DNA of 64,000 bases from Bacillus sp. THAF10. Its GTDB lineage: Bacteria; Bacillota; Bacilli; Bacillales; Bacillaceae_I. The notes beneath the pieces are model-generated. The model was given only the letters and a program-made list of their open reading frames with translations, was not told where the DNA came from and made no database searches. The stretch spans positions 3,296,501 to 3,360,500 of the forward strand of contig NZ_CP045403.1 in assembly GCF_009363695.1 (NCBI RefSeq). The letters are read 5' to 3'. Every line of letters begins with the position of its first letter. Within the stretch, counting starts at the first letter, position 1. The position numbers and the translations under genes are program-made. Below are positions 56,898 through 64,000 of this stretch, in pieces.

Positions 56898-56901
56898 CTC
56901 C

Positions 56902-57660
56902 TTAAATGAATTCCTTAATATCGTATATTCTCCCATTATCAACATCCTTGGTTAGAATGAGGTCGAGCATTTTCTCTGCTACAAACCCTGGACTCCTTAA
57001 TTCTCCTGATTGATAGTAGTGTTGAAACTTATTTACAGCGGAAAAGTCCTCTTTATCTGAGGCCCTTATAACCCCCTGCATATCCGTATCCATTACACCA
57101 GGAGAAAAAGCAAGAATAGTGGTTGGATGTGATGCTTCTTTTTGCTCAAGACCAACAGATTTTGTAAACATATCTAATCCTGCTTTAGTGGAACAATACG
57201 TATTCCAGCCATACATTGGGTTGTTTGCAGCACCTGAGCTAATATTGACGATCATCTTTTTACAATCCCAAGCCTCCGTTAAGCGAATAAACTCATTGGT
57301 AAAAAGCATTGGTGTCAGGAGGTTTAGATGAACCGCCTTCGTCATAAGGACTCCATCTGCACTTCCGGCAGGTTTTATCGGATCGACCATCCCTGCATTG
57401 TTAATAAAATATATTTCTTCCATTCTGTTTTCTTCTTCTATTTTCGCCAACACATATTGAACAATCCCTGTAACCCTTTCGGACTTACTTAAATCCTCTT
57501 GAAGCATGGTTATTTCCGCACCAGCAAGTCTCGCTTCCTCTTTTAATGTTTCATTTTCATTTCTGGCAATACAAATAAGGTGATGCCCTTTTTTTAGCAA
57601 TTGCCTTACTGTGGCTTCACCAAGTCCTTTGGATGCTCCAGTTACAATAAAGTATTTCAT
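56902..57660 (-). CDS. Short-chain dehydrogenase/reductase (benzil reductase YueD-like)
   Basis: The protein has 252 residues. The NADP site is TGASKGLGEATV, the NNAGM motif follows, the catalytic Ser lies in VNISSGAA, and Tyr-Lys are in NTYCSTKAGLD. The form is that of (S)-benzoin-forming benzil reductase YueD. The natural substrate is not known. AGGAGG lies seven bases before the chosen ATG. Confidence 0.85.
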   Translation of the reverse strand: MKYFIVTGASKGLGEATVRQLLKKGHHLICIARNENETLKEEARLAGAEITMLQEDLSKSERVTGIVQYVLAKIEEENRMEEIYFINNAGMVDPIKPAGSADGVLMTKAVHLNLLTPMLFTNEFIRLTEAWDCKKMIVNISSGAANNPMYGWNTYCSTKAGLDMFTKSVGLEQKEASHPTTILAFSPGVMDTDMQGVIRASDKEDFSAVNKFQHYYQSGELRSPGFVAEKMLDLILTKDVDNGRIYDIKEFI

Positions 57661-57673
57661 CACACATCCTCCT

Positions 57674-58129
57674 TTATCTTGTTTTTACTAGTTTAATAAT
57701 AGAAGCCGTTAATTGCCAGCCATCTGATTGTTTTCCGGCAAGTTTATATGGAAGTAAATTCCCTAACCCTATCCAAAGGCTAAATAAAATGAACAGAGTT
57801 GGGAAAGAAAATGCTGGTTCTGACCAAAAAGGTAAGACTATCATGATAGAAATGAGATTAAAGATTGGTCCTCCAGCCGATATCCAAGCTATCACTTTTG
57901 GAGACAGCTCTCCGTCAACACTATTGGTGGAATATCCTCCAATGAATGGAATGATGTGGATTCGAATGGATGTACCAAAAATGGTAGATTCTATTACTTT
58001 TGGGCCAATACCTATTGAAATCTCCGCCCCCTTCACATGATGCAATTTTGCCATGACAACATGTCCTACCTCGTGAATTAGGTGCACAAGTGGCACGATT
58101 ATGTAAAAGAAAACGATCGTATCAAGCAT
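57674..58129 (-). CDS. Small M50-type membrane metalloprotease
   Basis: The protein has 151 residues. HEVGH (about residues 19-23) in the first helix is the zinc motif. SDGWQL near the end, in a loop after GNLLPYKLAG, is like the LDG motif of site-2 proteases. There are about four helices and no PDZ domain, so it is shorter than SpoIVFB or RseP. It may cleave membrane-bound substrates; a degenerate pump-like relative is also possible. It lies next to the SDR gene in the same direction. Confidence 0.75.
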   Translation of the reverse strand: MLDTIVFFYIIVPLVHLIHEVGHVVMAKLHHVKGAEISIGIGPKVIESTIFGTSIRIHIIPFIGGYSTNSVDGELSPKVIAWISAGGPIFNLISIMIVLPFWSEPAFSFPTLFILFSLWIGLGNLLPYKLAGKQSDGWQLTASIIKLVKTR

Positions 58130-58285
58130 GCGAATACCTACTTTACCAATTATTTCTTTCTTTCACCATCGTATCATATCTTCTTTAATATCCTACAAAC
58201 TTTTCTTACCCAACAATACTACTATTGTTTATAAAAAAATAAACAGTGACCATCTAGTTTGTTACTCAGTCAAAAATAACGATGC

Positions 58286-58324
58286 AAAAAGGAGGTTACT
58301 CTATGAAAAGTAACCTCCTTTTTT
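58286..58324 (-). terminator. Terminator of the TauE-family gene
   Basis: AAAAAGGAGGTTACT pairs with AGTAACCTCCTTTTT, a 15-bp stem. Confidence 0.9.
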
Positions 58325-59105
58325 ACAGGATATCGAGCCAAATTTTTATCGTTGTGGCTAAAATAAGCAGTGCTAACGTCCATTGCAGCACCTTCGTATT
58401 CATTTTTTGTCCAAGCTTTGCACCAAGTGGAGCCGCTACTATACTCGCAATTACCATGACAATTGCTGGTACTAAAAGCACTTGCCCAGTTGTTATTTTT
58501 CCAACTGTACTTCCGATCGAAGAAATGAACGTGATAGCTAGTGAAGTAGCAATGGTCATTCTTGTTGGTATTTTCAAGAGGACAAGCATGATAGGCACAA
58601 GCAAAAATGCCCCAGCTGCACCTACAATTCCTGACCCAATTCCAACAATAAATGCAGAGCTGGCAGCAAGCATTTTATTAAAGCTTACTTGGTCGAAAGG
58701 GATATTATCGACCCCTTTCTTCGGTAAAAACATCATAATAACTGCGATAAGTGCTAATATACCATATACAATATTGATGGCATCCTCTGTCATAAACTGA
58801 GAGCCAAAACCACCAATGAAGCTTCCTACTAAAATACTGCTTCCCATATAAAGGATAAGCTGTTTATTTAAAAACCCACCCTTTCGGTATGCCCAAACCC
58901 CAGATATTGTTGCAAAAAACACTTGCACCGCACTAACACCAGACACCTCATGGGCGGTAAGTGCAGTGAGTCCTAATAGAGGTGGGATATAAAGGAGCAT
59001 TGGGTATTTAATGATGGATCCACCGATACCAACCATACCAGAAACAAATGATCCAACAAAACCAATGGCAAAAAGAACGAGAAGCCATAGAAGATCAAAT
59101 TCCAT
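58323..59105 (-). CDS. TauE/SafE-family sulfite exporter
   Basis: The protein has 260 residues with eight helices in two repeats. The first repeat has [18 protein letters not shown] and the second has [19 protein letters not shown]. The family exports sulfite or related anions. It lies directly below the persulfide dioxygenase, which forms sulfite, so sulfite efflux is the natural role. It resembles yunE, missing from its place between yunD and yunF here. Confidence 0.88.
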   Translation of the reverse strand: MEFDLLWLLVLFAIGFVGSFVSGMVGIGGSIIKYPMLLYIPPLLGLTALTAHEVSGVSAVQVFFATISGVWAYRKGGFLNKQLILYMGSSILVGSFIGGFGSQFMTEDAINIVYGILALIAVIMMFLPKKGVDNIPFDQVSFNKMLAASSAFIVGIGSGIVGAAGAFLLVPIMLVLLKIPTRMTIATSLAITFISSIGSTVGKITTGQVLLVPAIVMVIASIVAAPLGAKLGQKMNTKVLQWTLALLILATTIKIWLDIL

Positions 59106-59280
59106 TATTGTGTCCTCCTTTCAAAAAGTACTGTTTTCGCAAAGTTTGTTGCTACTGCATATAGTTAAGACACCCGTCATCAATGTTGTTGTCGTGCCCT
59201 TTTCGCCTAGGAGTTTTAAACACGTGGCAATTTTTCTAAGCTTGAAAAGTCTTAACGCCGACTTTTTCTTAAGCTTTTCA

Positions 59281-59318
59281 AAAAAAGAGGGTGAGGTTTA
59301 TTCCAACCCCACCCTATG
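59281..59318 (-). terminator. Terminator after the persulfide dioxygenase gene
   Basis: GGGTGGGGTT pairs with AACCTCACCC and TTTTTTT follows on the minus strand. It may separate the TauE gene from the operon or only reduce readthrough. Confidence 0.85.
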
Positions 59319-59321
59319 CGT

Positions 59322-60449
59322 TTATCCATGTACCGCACAACGGTTAGGACCAATCTCCATTTCACGTTGCTCGTCGTCTGTTGGGTTAATTTTACCCATG
59401 TTTAGCTCGCGAATCTCTTTGTATGCGTTCGGCTGTGGCGGCAGGTTTTCAGAAACAAGCTTTCGGAACTCCGCTTCATCTTTAATGTTTAATCCGGCAT
59501 TGTTTTTGAACAATTCCCCAAGACGTGCTGCTACGAGTCCACCATCTCCTACCTCAGTCATCGTGCCGAAGTGAGCAGGCAAGACGATTAAATCATCCGA
59601 CAATTCTTTATAGCGGGAGTAAAGGGTCTCACGAAGATCTGCTACCCAATCCTCTGCTTTCCCTGCTAAATCAGGGCGTCCAATAGATTCTACGAAAAGA
59701 ATATCACCACTTAATAAGAAACGGTTATCTACGATGAATGACGTACTTCCAATCGTATGCCCTGGTGAGTAGATAGCTTGAACGGCAACCTTCGTGCTTC
59801 CAACTGTGATTTCCACACCATCTTCCAATGCTTCATACTCAAATGTCACATCTTCTGCATCTTTAGGAGGTAACCAATACATCGCATTTGTTGCTTCACG
59901 AAGCATACGGCCTCCAGATATATGGTCAGCGTGTAAGTGGGTGTCAGCTACATGAACCAATTTCAAATCTTTTTCTTGTAAGAAGGAAGTATATTGATCC
60001 ACCATTCTGGTAGAATCAATAATCATTGCTTCTCCATCTGACTCCACTAGGTAACTCAAGCAGCCCTTTCCAATACGAACGAACTGATACAAAGTCCCGC
60101 CGTCTTTTAAGTCTGCTACTTTAACGGGCTCCAGGTACTCACTCCAAGCCTTCATTCCACCTTGTAGGTAAGAAACATTTTTGATGCCAGCTTCCACTAG
60201 CATCTCCCCAACAAAAACGGAAGATCCTTCTTTTGCACAGACAACTAACACATTTTCAGATGGAATGTGGTCTAAAATTTCCTCCACACCATCCATTAAT
60301 TCAAAGTAAGGTACATTCTTATGCTCAACAGCTGCGCCTTCGATTTTCCAATCAGCAAATGCATCTTCGTTTCGCACATCTAAAATAAATAATGATTCAT
60401 TAGCTAAAATCTTTTTCGTTACATCTTTTGCAGTCATTGCATTTAACAT
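59322..60449 (-). CDS. Rhodanese-persulfide dioxygenase fusion
   Basis: The protein has 375 residues. Residues 1-105 form a rhodanese with active-site VVCAKEGSS (about Cys71). Residues about 120-355 form the metallo-beta-lactamase dioxygenase: [26 protein letters not shown] and PAHFG. It oxidises glutathione-like or bacillithiol persulfide to sulfite and can move sulfur to thiosulfate. The rhodanese is at the N terminus, opposite to S. aureus CstB, where it is at the C terminus. The ribosome binding site AGGGGG is inside a CstR-type operator. Confidence 0.9.
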   Translation of the reverse strand: MLNAMTAKDVTKKILANESLFILDVRNEDAFADWKIEGAAVEHKNVPYFELMDGVEEILDHIPSENVLVVCAKEGSSVFVGEMLVEAGIKNVSYLQGGMKAWSEYLEPVKVADLKDGGTLYQFVRIGKGCLSYLVESDGEAMIIDSTRMVDQYTSFLQEKDLKLVHVADTHLHADHISGGRMLREATNAMYWLPPKDAEDVTFEYEALEDGVEITVGSTKVAVQAIYSPGHTIGSTSFIVDNRFLLSGDILFVESIGRPDLAGKAEDWVADLRETLYSRYKELSDDLIVLPAHFGTMTEVGDGGLVAARLGELFKNNAGLNIKDEAEFRKLVSENLPPQPNAYKEIRELNMGKINPTDDEQREMEIGPNRCAVHG

Positions 60450-60455
60450 ATACTA

Positions 60456-60473
60456 AATACCCCCTATGGTATA
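60456..60473. promoter_or_regulatory. CstR-type operator overlapping the dioxygenase ribosome binding site
   Basis: AATACCCCCTATGGTATA is a copy of the pattern found at 62517-62643 and 62969-62984. On the minus strand its GGGGG forms the SD sequence of the gene that starts at 60449. Confidence 0.75.
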
Positions 60474-60495
60474 TTTTTCATTAAAAAAATTTACG

Positions 60496-61047
60496 TTACG
60501 CTGTTGGTCCTTCCCACTTGCTCATTCCAGGAACAACATTCTTAACATTAGTAAAACCTAGTTCTGTTAATCTCTGTGCTGCCATATCACTGCGGCTTCC
60601 TGTACGACAAATGACATACGTTTCTTTTTCTTTGTCTAATTTTAAAATCCCATTTTCAAGGTCACCTAAAGGGACGGAAACTGCACCAGGAATATGTCCA
60701 AATGCATACTCAGCTGGTTCACGAACATCAAGTACTGTAATCCCTGCTTCTAATTTGGCAGCAAACTCTTGGTTCGTCGCAACATGCGGATAGTTTTGTT
60801 CTTCTTTCTCTTCTTCAGATCTAGCTTTACGGATATAATGCTTCAGCACATCGCCTTCTTCTAGTGTACCTAAATATTGATGGCCAATTTTATCCGCCCA
60901 AGCCTTAATGTCTGCTTTTGACCCTTTATCTGTCGCTAATACCTCTAAGACCTCTCCTGCTCCAACCTGGTCCATTGCCTTTTTAGTACGCACAATCGGC
61001 ATGGGACATGCCAACCCTTTTGCATCAATCGTCAAGTTTACATTCAT
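60496..61047 (-). CDS. TusA-rhodanese fusion sulfurtransferase
   Basis: The protein has 183 residues. Residues 1-75 form a TusA domain with GLACPMPIVRTKK (Cys about 14). Residues about 90-183 form a rhodanese with VICRTGSRSD (Cys about 147). Both cysteines can carry persulfide, so sulfur can pass within one chain, as proposed for CstA of S. aureus, which also carries TusA and rhodanese domains. It lies between a lone rhodanese and the dioxygenase in the operon. Confidence 0.9.
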   Translation of the reverse strand: MNVNLTIDAKGLACPMPIVRTKKAMDQVGAGEVLEVLATDKGSKADIKAWADKIGHQYLGTLEEGDVLKHYIRKARSEEEKEEQNYPHVATNQEFAAKLEAGITVLDVREPAEYAFGHIPGAVSVPLGDLENGILKLDKEKETYVICRTGSRSDMAAQRLTELGFTNVKNVVPGMSKWEGPTA

Positions 61048-61072
61048 CGTCGTTCCTCTCCTCCAAAAAATA

Positions 61073-61369
61073 TTATTCTACATTACCTTCCCATTCGAGC
61101 ATGCCACCAATCATATTAATGACGTCAAAGCCTTGTGCTGTCAGGAACATGGATGCTTTCCCGCTTCTTCCACCTGAACGGCAGACCATGATATGCGTTT
61201 TGGACTTATCAATATCCTGCGTACGGAACTCCAATAAACTTAATGGAATGTTTACTGCTTGTGGAATCTTCCCTGCAGCCACTTCCTCTGCTTCTCGAAC
61301 ATCAATAATCGATACTTGCTCGCCTGCAGAAAGCTTCGCCTCTAATTCCTGTGGTGTAATCTCTTTCAT
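61073..61369 (-). CDS. Single-domain rhodanese
   Basis: The protein has 98 residues from the ATG nine bases after AAAGGAG; seven upstream in-frame codons include another ATG but lack a site. The active loop is VCRSGGRSGK (Cys about 62). It is a cytoplasmic sulfurtransferase of the persulfide operon. Confidence 0.9.
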   Translation of the reverse strand: MKEITPQELEAKLSAGEQVSIIDVREAEEVAAGKIPQAVNIPLSLLEFRTQDIDKSKTHIMVCRSGGRSGKASMFLTAQGFDVINMIGGMLEWEGNVE

Positions 61370-61395
61370 GTTTGGCAGCTCCTTTTCCATTTAAA

Positions 61396-61752
61396 TTACC
61401 AGGCATTCAGCCCGCCTTTGACATTGGCAAGCTTTGTGAATCCTGCTTTCTTCAATTGCTTGACGGCTGCATTACTTCGCATGCCGCTTTGACAAATCAC
61501 AATGATCTCTTTATCTTTTGAAAGCATATTTGTGCTGTTTCCGATCGTGTTCAAAGGGATATTTTGAAACTGTTGAATGTGCTTCCCTTTGAATTCCATC
61601 GGTGTACGAACATCAATAAACTGTTTGTTCTTATTGTTTAGCTCTAACTTTAATTCTGCCGTTGATATTTGACGGACTCCGGAAGTCGGCTTCATTCTGC
61701 TGATTAGAAAGACGACTGCAAGCCCCATAAATATATAAGGAAGAAACTCCAT
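61396..61752 (-). CDS. Membrane-anchored rhodanese
   Basis: The protein has 118 residues. An N-terminal helix (FLPYIFMGLAVVFLI) anchors it in the membrane. The rhodanese domain has IDVRTPMEFKGKHI and the active loop VICQSGMRSNA. It may handle sulfur at the inner face of the membrane, for example near a quinone-linked sulfide oxidase not present in this window. Confidence 0.88.
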   Translation of the reverse strand: MEFLPYIFMGLAVVFLISRMKPTSGVRQISTAELKLELNNKNKQFIDVRTPMEFKGKHIQQFQNIPLNTIGNSTNMLSKDKEIIVICQSGMRSNAAVKQLKKAGFTKLANVKGGLNAW

Positions 61753-61766
61753 TTAAGCACGCTCCT

Positions 61767-62243
61767 TTAGATGAATAGATTTACATTTCCTTCAGAAGCT
61801 TCCCCTAAATATGCGCCAACCCCTGCGTATTCAATACCGTCCATCATCTCTTCATGCTTTAAGCCAAGTAAATCCACCGTCATTTGGCAACCGATAAGTT
61901 TAACATCTTGTTCTTTTGCCATTTCAATCAAGCTCGGTAAAGACTGTACATTATGCTTTTTCATGATTCCTTTGATCATTTTTGGCCCCATACCAGCCAT
62001 ATTCATCGTGGATAATGGAAGCTTGTTCGCTCCACGTGGCATCATCTTTCCAAACATTTTTTCAATAAAGTTCTTCTTTGTTGGAACAAGCTCCTCTTTA
62101 CGTAGTGCATTTAATCCCCAGAATGTGTGAAAAATCGTTACTTCATGATCATAGGCAGCTGCACCGTTTGCAATAATATAGGCTGCAATTGCTTTATCAT
62201 AATCACCACTGAAAAGTACAATCGTTGTTTTCTTCTTTTCCAT
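61767..62243 (-). CDS. DsrE/DsrF-like (DsrE2 type) sulfur carrier
   Basis: The protein has 158 residues of the DsrE2 family (YrkE-like). It has VLFSGDYDKAIAAYIIANGAA, the middle segment MMPRGANKLPLSTMNMAGMG and the persulfide-carrying Cys in KLIGCQMTVDLLG. It exchanges sulfur with TusA. It is 25 bases below tusA. Confidence 0.9.
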   Translation of the reverse strand: MEKKKTTIVLFSGDYDKAIAAYIIANGAAAYDHEVTIFHTFWGLNALRKEELVPTKKNFIEKMFGKMMPRGANKLPLSTMNMAGMGPKMIKGIMKKHNVQSLPSLIEMAKEQDVKLIGCQMTVDLLGLKHEEMMDGIEYAGVGAYLGEASEGNVNLFI

Positions 62244-62268
62244 GTTGATTCTCTCCTTTTGATTGTCA

Positions 62269-62496
62269 TTATGCTTTTTTAATATAGAAAGTGAAGACGT
62301 CGTTTTCTTCTTTCATGTCTACTAGTTCATTTCCTGTTGCTTTGCACCAAGCAGTTAGATCTGTTTTGGCACCTTTATCTGTTGAAATCACTTCTAAAAT
62401 CTCACCAGAATTCACTTCATTTAATGCTTTCTTCGTTTTTACCAGTGGCATTGGACATGCTAACCCTTTTGCGTCTAATACTTTATTAACATTCAT
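62269..62496 (-). CDS. tusA: TusA-family sulfur carrier
   Basis: The protein has 75 residues. The motif is DAKGLACPMPLVKTKKAL (Cys about 14), and ISTDKGAKTDLTAWC follows with a second cysteine. It is the first gene of the persulfide operon, with AGGAGG before the ATG. The same fold is repeated at the N terminus of the fusion protein encoded at 60496-61047. Confidence 0.93.
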   Translation of the reverse strand: MNVNKVLDAKGLACPMPLVKTKKALNEVNSGEILEVISTDKGAKTDLTAWCKATGNELVDMKEENDVFTFYIKKA

Positions 62497-62516
62497 GTTT
62501 TATTCCTCCTATTTTT

Positions 62517-62643
62517 TATACCCACACGGGTATATATTTCTCTATAAATTTCCATATACCTACAGGGGTATATGATTAGATAAAAAAATATTTAAATACC
62601 CTACCAGGTATTACATTAGCTATAATATACCACTAGGGGTATA
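62517..62643. promoter_or_regulatory. Four CstR-type operators in front of the persulfide operon
   Basis: Palindromes at 62517-62534 (TATACCCACACGGGTATA), 62555-62572 (TATACCTACAGGGGTATA), 62596-62611 (ATACCCTACCAGGTAT) and 62626-62643 (TATACCACTAGGGGTATA). The last lies in the promoter spacer. The pattern resembles CsoR/CstR operators with a GC core and AT-rich flanks. Confidence 0.88.
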
Positions 62644-62650
62644 TTGTCAA
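62622..62650 (-). promoter_or_regulatory. Promoter of the tusA operon
   Basis: TTGACA (62645-62650), 17 bases and TATTAT (62622-62627) on the minus strand. The operator fills the spacer, so bound repressor blocks RNA polymerase. Confidence 0.85.
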
Positions 62651-62658
62651 CTCTTTCG

Positions 62659-62925
62659 TTACCTACTTTTGATTAGAAGGTTCACAGCCTGCTGTACTAG
62701 CTCGCTTGTATCTTCTCCATTTTGTACGCTCTCTCTGACACATTGTTCCAGGTTTGAGCTTACAATCACCCCGATGGCACGCTCTATTGCAGTGGTTGCT
62801 GCATTTAGTTGTGACACCACATCCCGGCAATCCTCACCCTGTTCCATCATATGAAGCACACCACGAATTTGGCCTTCCGCACGCTTTAGACGATTTTTTA
62901 CTTGAGTGCTATATTCCATTTTCAT
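62659..62925 (-). CDS. cstR: CstR-type persulfide-sensing repressor (CsoR family)
   Basis: The protein has 88 residues from the ATG after AGGAGGAGG; the open frame extends upstream across the promoter and is not coding there. It is a helical CsoR/RcnR-family protein: RLKRAEGQIRGVLHMMEQGEDC and SSNLEQCVRE carry the two cysteines. The histidine four residues before the second Cys, used for copper in CsoR, is Asn here. This fits CstR, which senses persulfides by a disulfide or trisulfide between the cysteines. It controls the operon next to it and itself. Confidence 0.9.
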   Translation of the reverse strand: MKMEYSTQVKNRLKRAEGQIRGVLHMMEQGEDCRDVVSQLNAATTAIERAIGVIVSSNLEQCVRESVQNGEDTSELVQQAVNLLIKSR

Positions 62926-62962
62926 CAACACCTCCTCCTTTCTATCCTTAACATGTAAGTAC

Positions 62963-62991
62963 ATATTATACCCCTTTGGGTATTTTGTCAA
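62963..62991 (-). promoter_or_regulatory. Autoregulated promoter of cstR with operator in the spacer
   Basis: TTGACA (62986-62991), 17 bases and TAATAT (62963-62968) on the minus strand. The spacer holds TACCCAAAGGGGTA (about 62969-62984), the same palindrome class as at the operon promoter. Confidence 0.85.
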
Positions 62992-63040
62992 AAAAAAGGA
63001 ATTTAAACAGCAAGCCTCGCCATTAAAATTCCCTTTCTTC

Positions 63041-63919
63041 TTATCCTTTTATTAATTCAGGTATATCATGAAGGTAGTTTTTTGCTTTTAGCAAGCCTTG
63101 CTTTGTTTTCTCCAAATCTCCGCCCCACACAGGATCTTCGTGTTCAATGCTAATGACTCCATCGTATCCAATCGTGTGTAATTCGGATAAGAATGCAGTC
63201 CAATCGAGGGACCCAAGACCCGGGAGACGATACCTCCACCAGCTAAAATCTGTGAGGATCCCGACTCTTTTCAACTGTTCTTCCTTTATCTCCGTATCCT
63301 TTGCATGTACATGGAAAATACGGTCACCGAATTCTTTTATAGGCGAATAAGGATCGATAAATTGCCAAATTAGATGGGAAGGGTCATATGCTAGACCGAC
63401 ATTAGGTGAATTCAGTCGATCCAAAAGCGTGCGCATCAGTTCAGGTGAAATAGCGATATTGCCCATTAATGGACAGTTTTCAAAAGCAATCTTCACTTTC
63501 ACTCGCTCGGCCAGTTCTACAATCTCTTCAAAAAAACCTTCTACCTTATCCAAACTATAGGCAGGCTTCGGTCGAATGGAATCGTAGCTATCGTAAAAAT
63601 CACCTGATGTATTCGGGGCAATTCCTGTTGATGTCACCACTGTCGGAATTCCTAGTTCTCCTGCTTTCTTTATCCGGGTAATTAATTCCTTCCGGTGAGC
63701 TTTAGCTATCTCTTCATTCTCACTCAAAAAGTTACGGCAATAGGTGAGAGCTGCTATGTTTATCTGTCCGCTTAGCACTACTCTCTCTAGATGTTCAAAT
63801 GGAATATTTGGTCCAATTTCTAAATGCTTAAAGCCGTGATCTAATGACCAGCTGACGATTTCATTAATATCTGTTACTCCGTGGTGTACGAGAGAATTTG
63901 TAAGATATCCGAGTTTCAT
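63041..63919 (-). CDS. Sugar phosphate isomerase/epimerase-like TIM barrel
   Basis: The protein has 292 residues, with the ATG ten bases after GGGG. It belongs to the xylose isomerase-like AP endonuclease-2 superfamily: HLEIGPNIPF, the metal-ligand Glu in IAFENCPLM, YDPSHLIWQF, the HVHAKDTE strand and the last Glu in ISIEHEDPVW. Such enzymes isomerise or epimerise sugars or inositol derivatives. It follows the end of another gene by overlap, so it is part of a catabolic operon that continues past the window. Confidence 0.85.
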   Translation of the reverse strand: MKLGYLTNSLVHHGVTDINEIVSWSLDHGFKHLEIGPNIPFEHLERVVLSGQINIAALTYCRNFLSENEEIAKAHRKELITRIKKAGELGIPTVVTSTGIAPNTSGDFYDSYDSIRPKPAYSLDKVEGFFEEIVELAERVKVKIAFENCPLMGNIAISPELMRTLLDRLNSPNVGLAYDPSHLIWQFIDPYSPIKEFGDRIFHVHAKDTEIKEEQLKRVGILTDFSWWRYRLPGLGSLDWTAFLSELHTIGYDGVISIEHEDPVWGGDLEKTKQGLLKAKNYLHDIPELIKG

Positions 63920-63939
63920 TTCGTTCGTCCCCCGTTCGC

Positions 63940-64000
63940 TCATTTTTGAGAGCTTACTGTAAATATTCCATCCAGTAAGGCAATGCTTGCGGCCCCAATC
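63940..64000 (-). CDS. C-terminal end of an upstream gene, possibly Gfo/Idh/MocA dehydrogenase
   Basis: Only 19 codons are visible, reading IGAASIALLDGIFTVSSQK before TGA. The tail looks like the last helix of Gfo/Idh/MocA sugar dehydrogenases, which often lie beside such isomerases, but the fragment is too short to be sure. Confidence 0.45.
   Translation of the reverse strand, partial: IGAASIALLDGIFTVSSQK

Noticed and set aside
62926..62991. Upstream extension of cstR
   Set aside because: It covers the promoter and operator; the strong AGGAGGAGG supports the shorter protein.

Overview
The window is a chromosomal stretch of a spore-forming Bacillaceae bacterium. Ribosome binding sites are of the strong AGGAGG type, TTG and GTG starts are common, and sporulation genes are scattered throughout (yutH, lytH, YhcN-type lipoprotein, CotF-like coat proteins, Ena-like proteins). 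Gene order follows several Bacillus subtilis blocks: yutJ-yuzD-yutI-thrB-thrC-hom-yutH-yutG-yutF-yutE-yutD-yutC-lipA-lytH-yunC-yunD-yunF, then sufCDSUB-yurZ, then metNPQ-yusDEFG-gcvH-yusI-fadE-fadA-fadN-yuzL-fadM-yusN-yusU-yusV. Between these blocks lie insertions that B. subtilis lacks, so the species is a relative and not B. subtilis itself.

Layout. 1-9.8 kb: redox and Fe-S accessory genes, the translationally coupled hom-thrC-thrB operon with a cre-like site above its promoter, a D-glycerate dehydrogenase type gene, yutH, yutG and yutF. 9.8-15.7 kb: a HEPN-like protein, an EAL phosphodiesterase, small conserved proteins, lipA and the spore cortex peptidase lytH. 15.8-20.9 kb: an NSS amino acid transporter with its 34-residue partner, an NhaC-type transporter under a lysine riboswitch, and an HD-GYP protein. 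20.9-23.1 kb: an accessory patch with a G-rich 17-18 bp tandem repeat, a complete IS256-family element with a 9-bp target duplication, and a 21-nt repeat tract. 23.1-25.7 kb: yunC, yunD, yunF. 25.9-29.4 kb: an ABC exporter with a fused double permease. 29.8-32.4 kb: a DUF11 surface-type protein facing two cysteine-rich proteins that resemble endospore appendage (Ena, DUF3992) subunits. 32.5-37.9 kb: the SUF iron-sulfur operon. 38-42 kb: yurZ and the S-box controlled metNPQ importer. 42-56.7 kb: lipid kinase, MFS, the yus block with the FadR-controlled fad genes, coat proteins and a Fur-controlled siderophore ATPase with a FhuF-like reductase. 56.9-63 kb: SDR, M50 protease, and a persulfide-detoxification operon (CstR-type repressor, TusA, DsrE, three rhodaneses, persulfide dioxygenase, TauE exporter) with six copies of an ATACC-N-GGTAT operator. 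The window closes with a sugar isomerase-like gene.

Dispersed through the window are three about 140-bp palindromic intergenic elements and one internally deleted copy. One of them sits inside the fad locus. The most unusual features are the Ena-like cassette, the IS256 insertion that splits a repeat-built open frame, the dispersed palindromic element, the operator that overlaps the dioxygenase ribosome binding site, and a small gene whose ribosome binding site is buried in a perfect hairpin.
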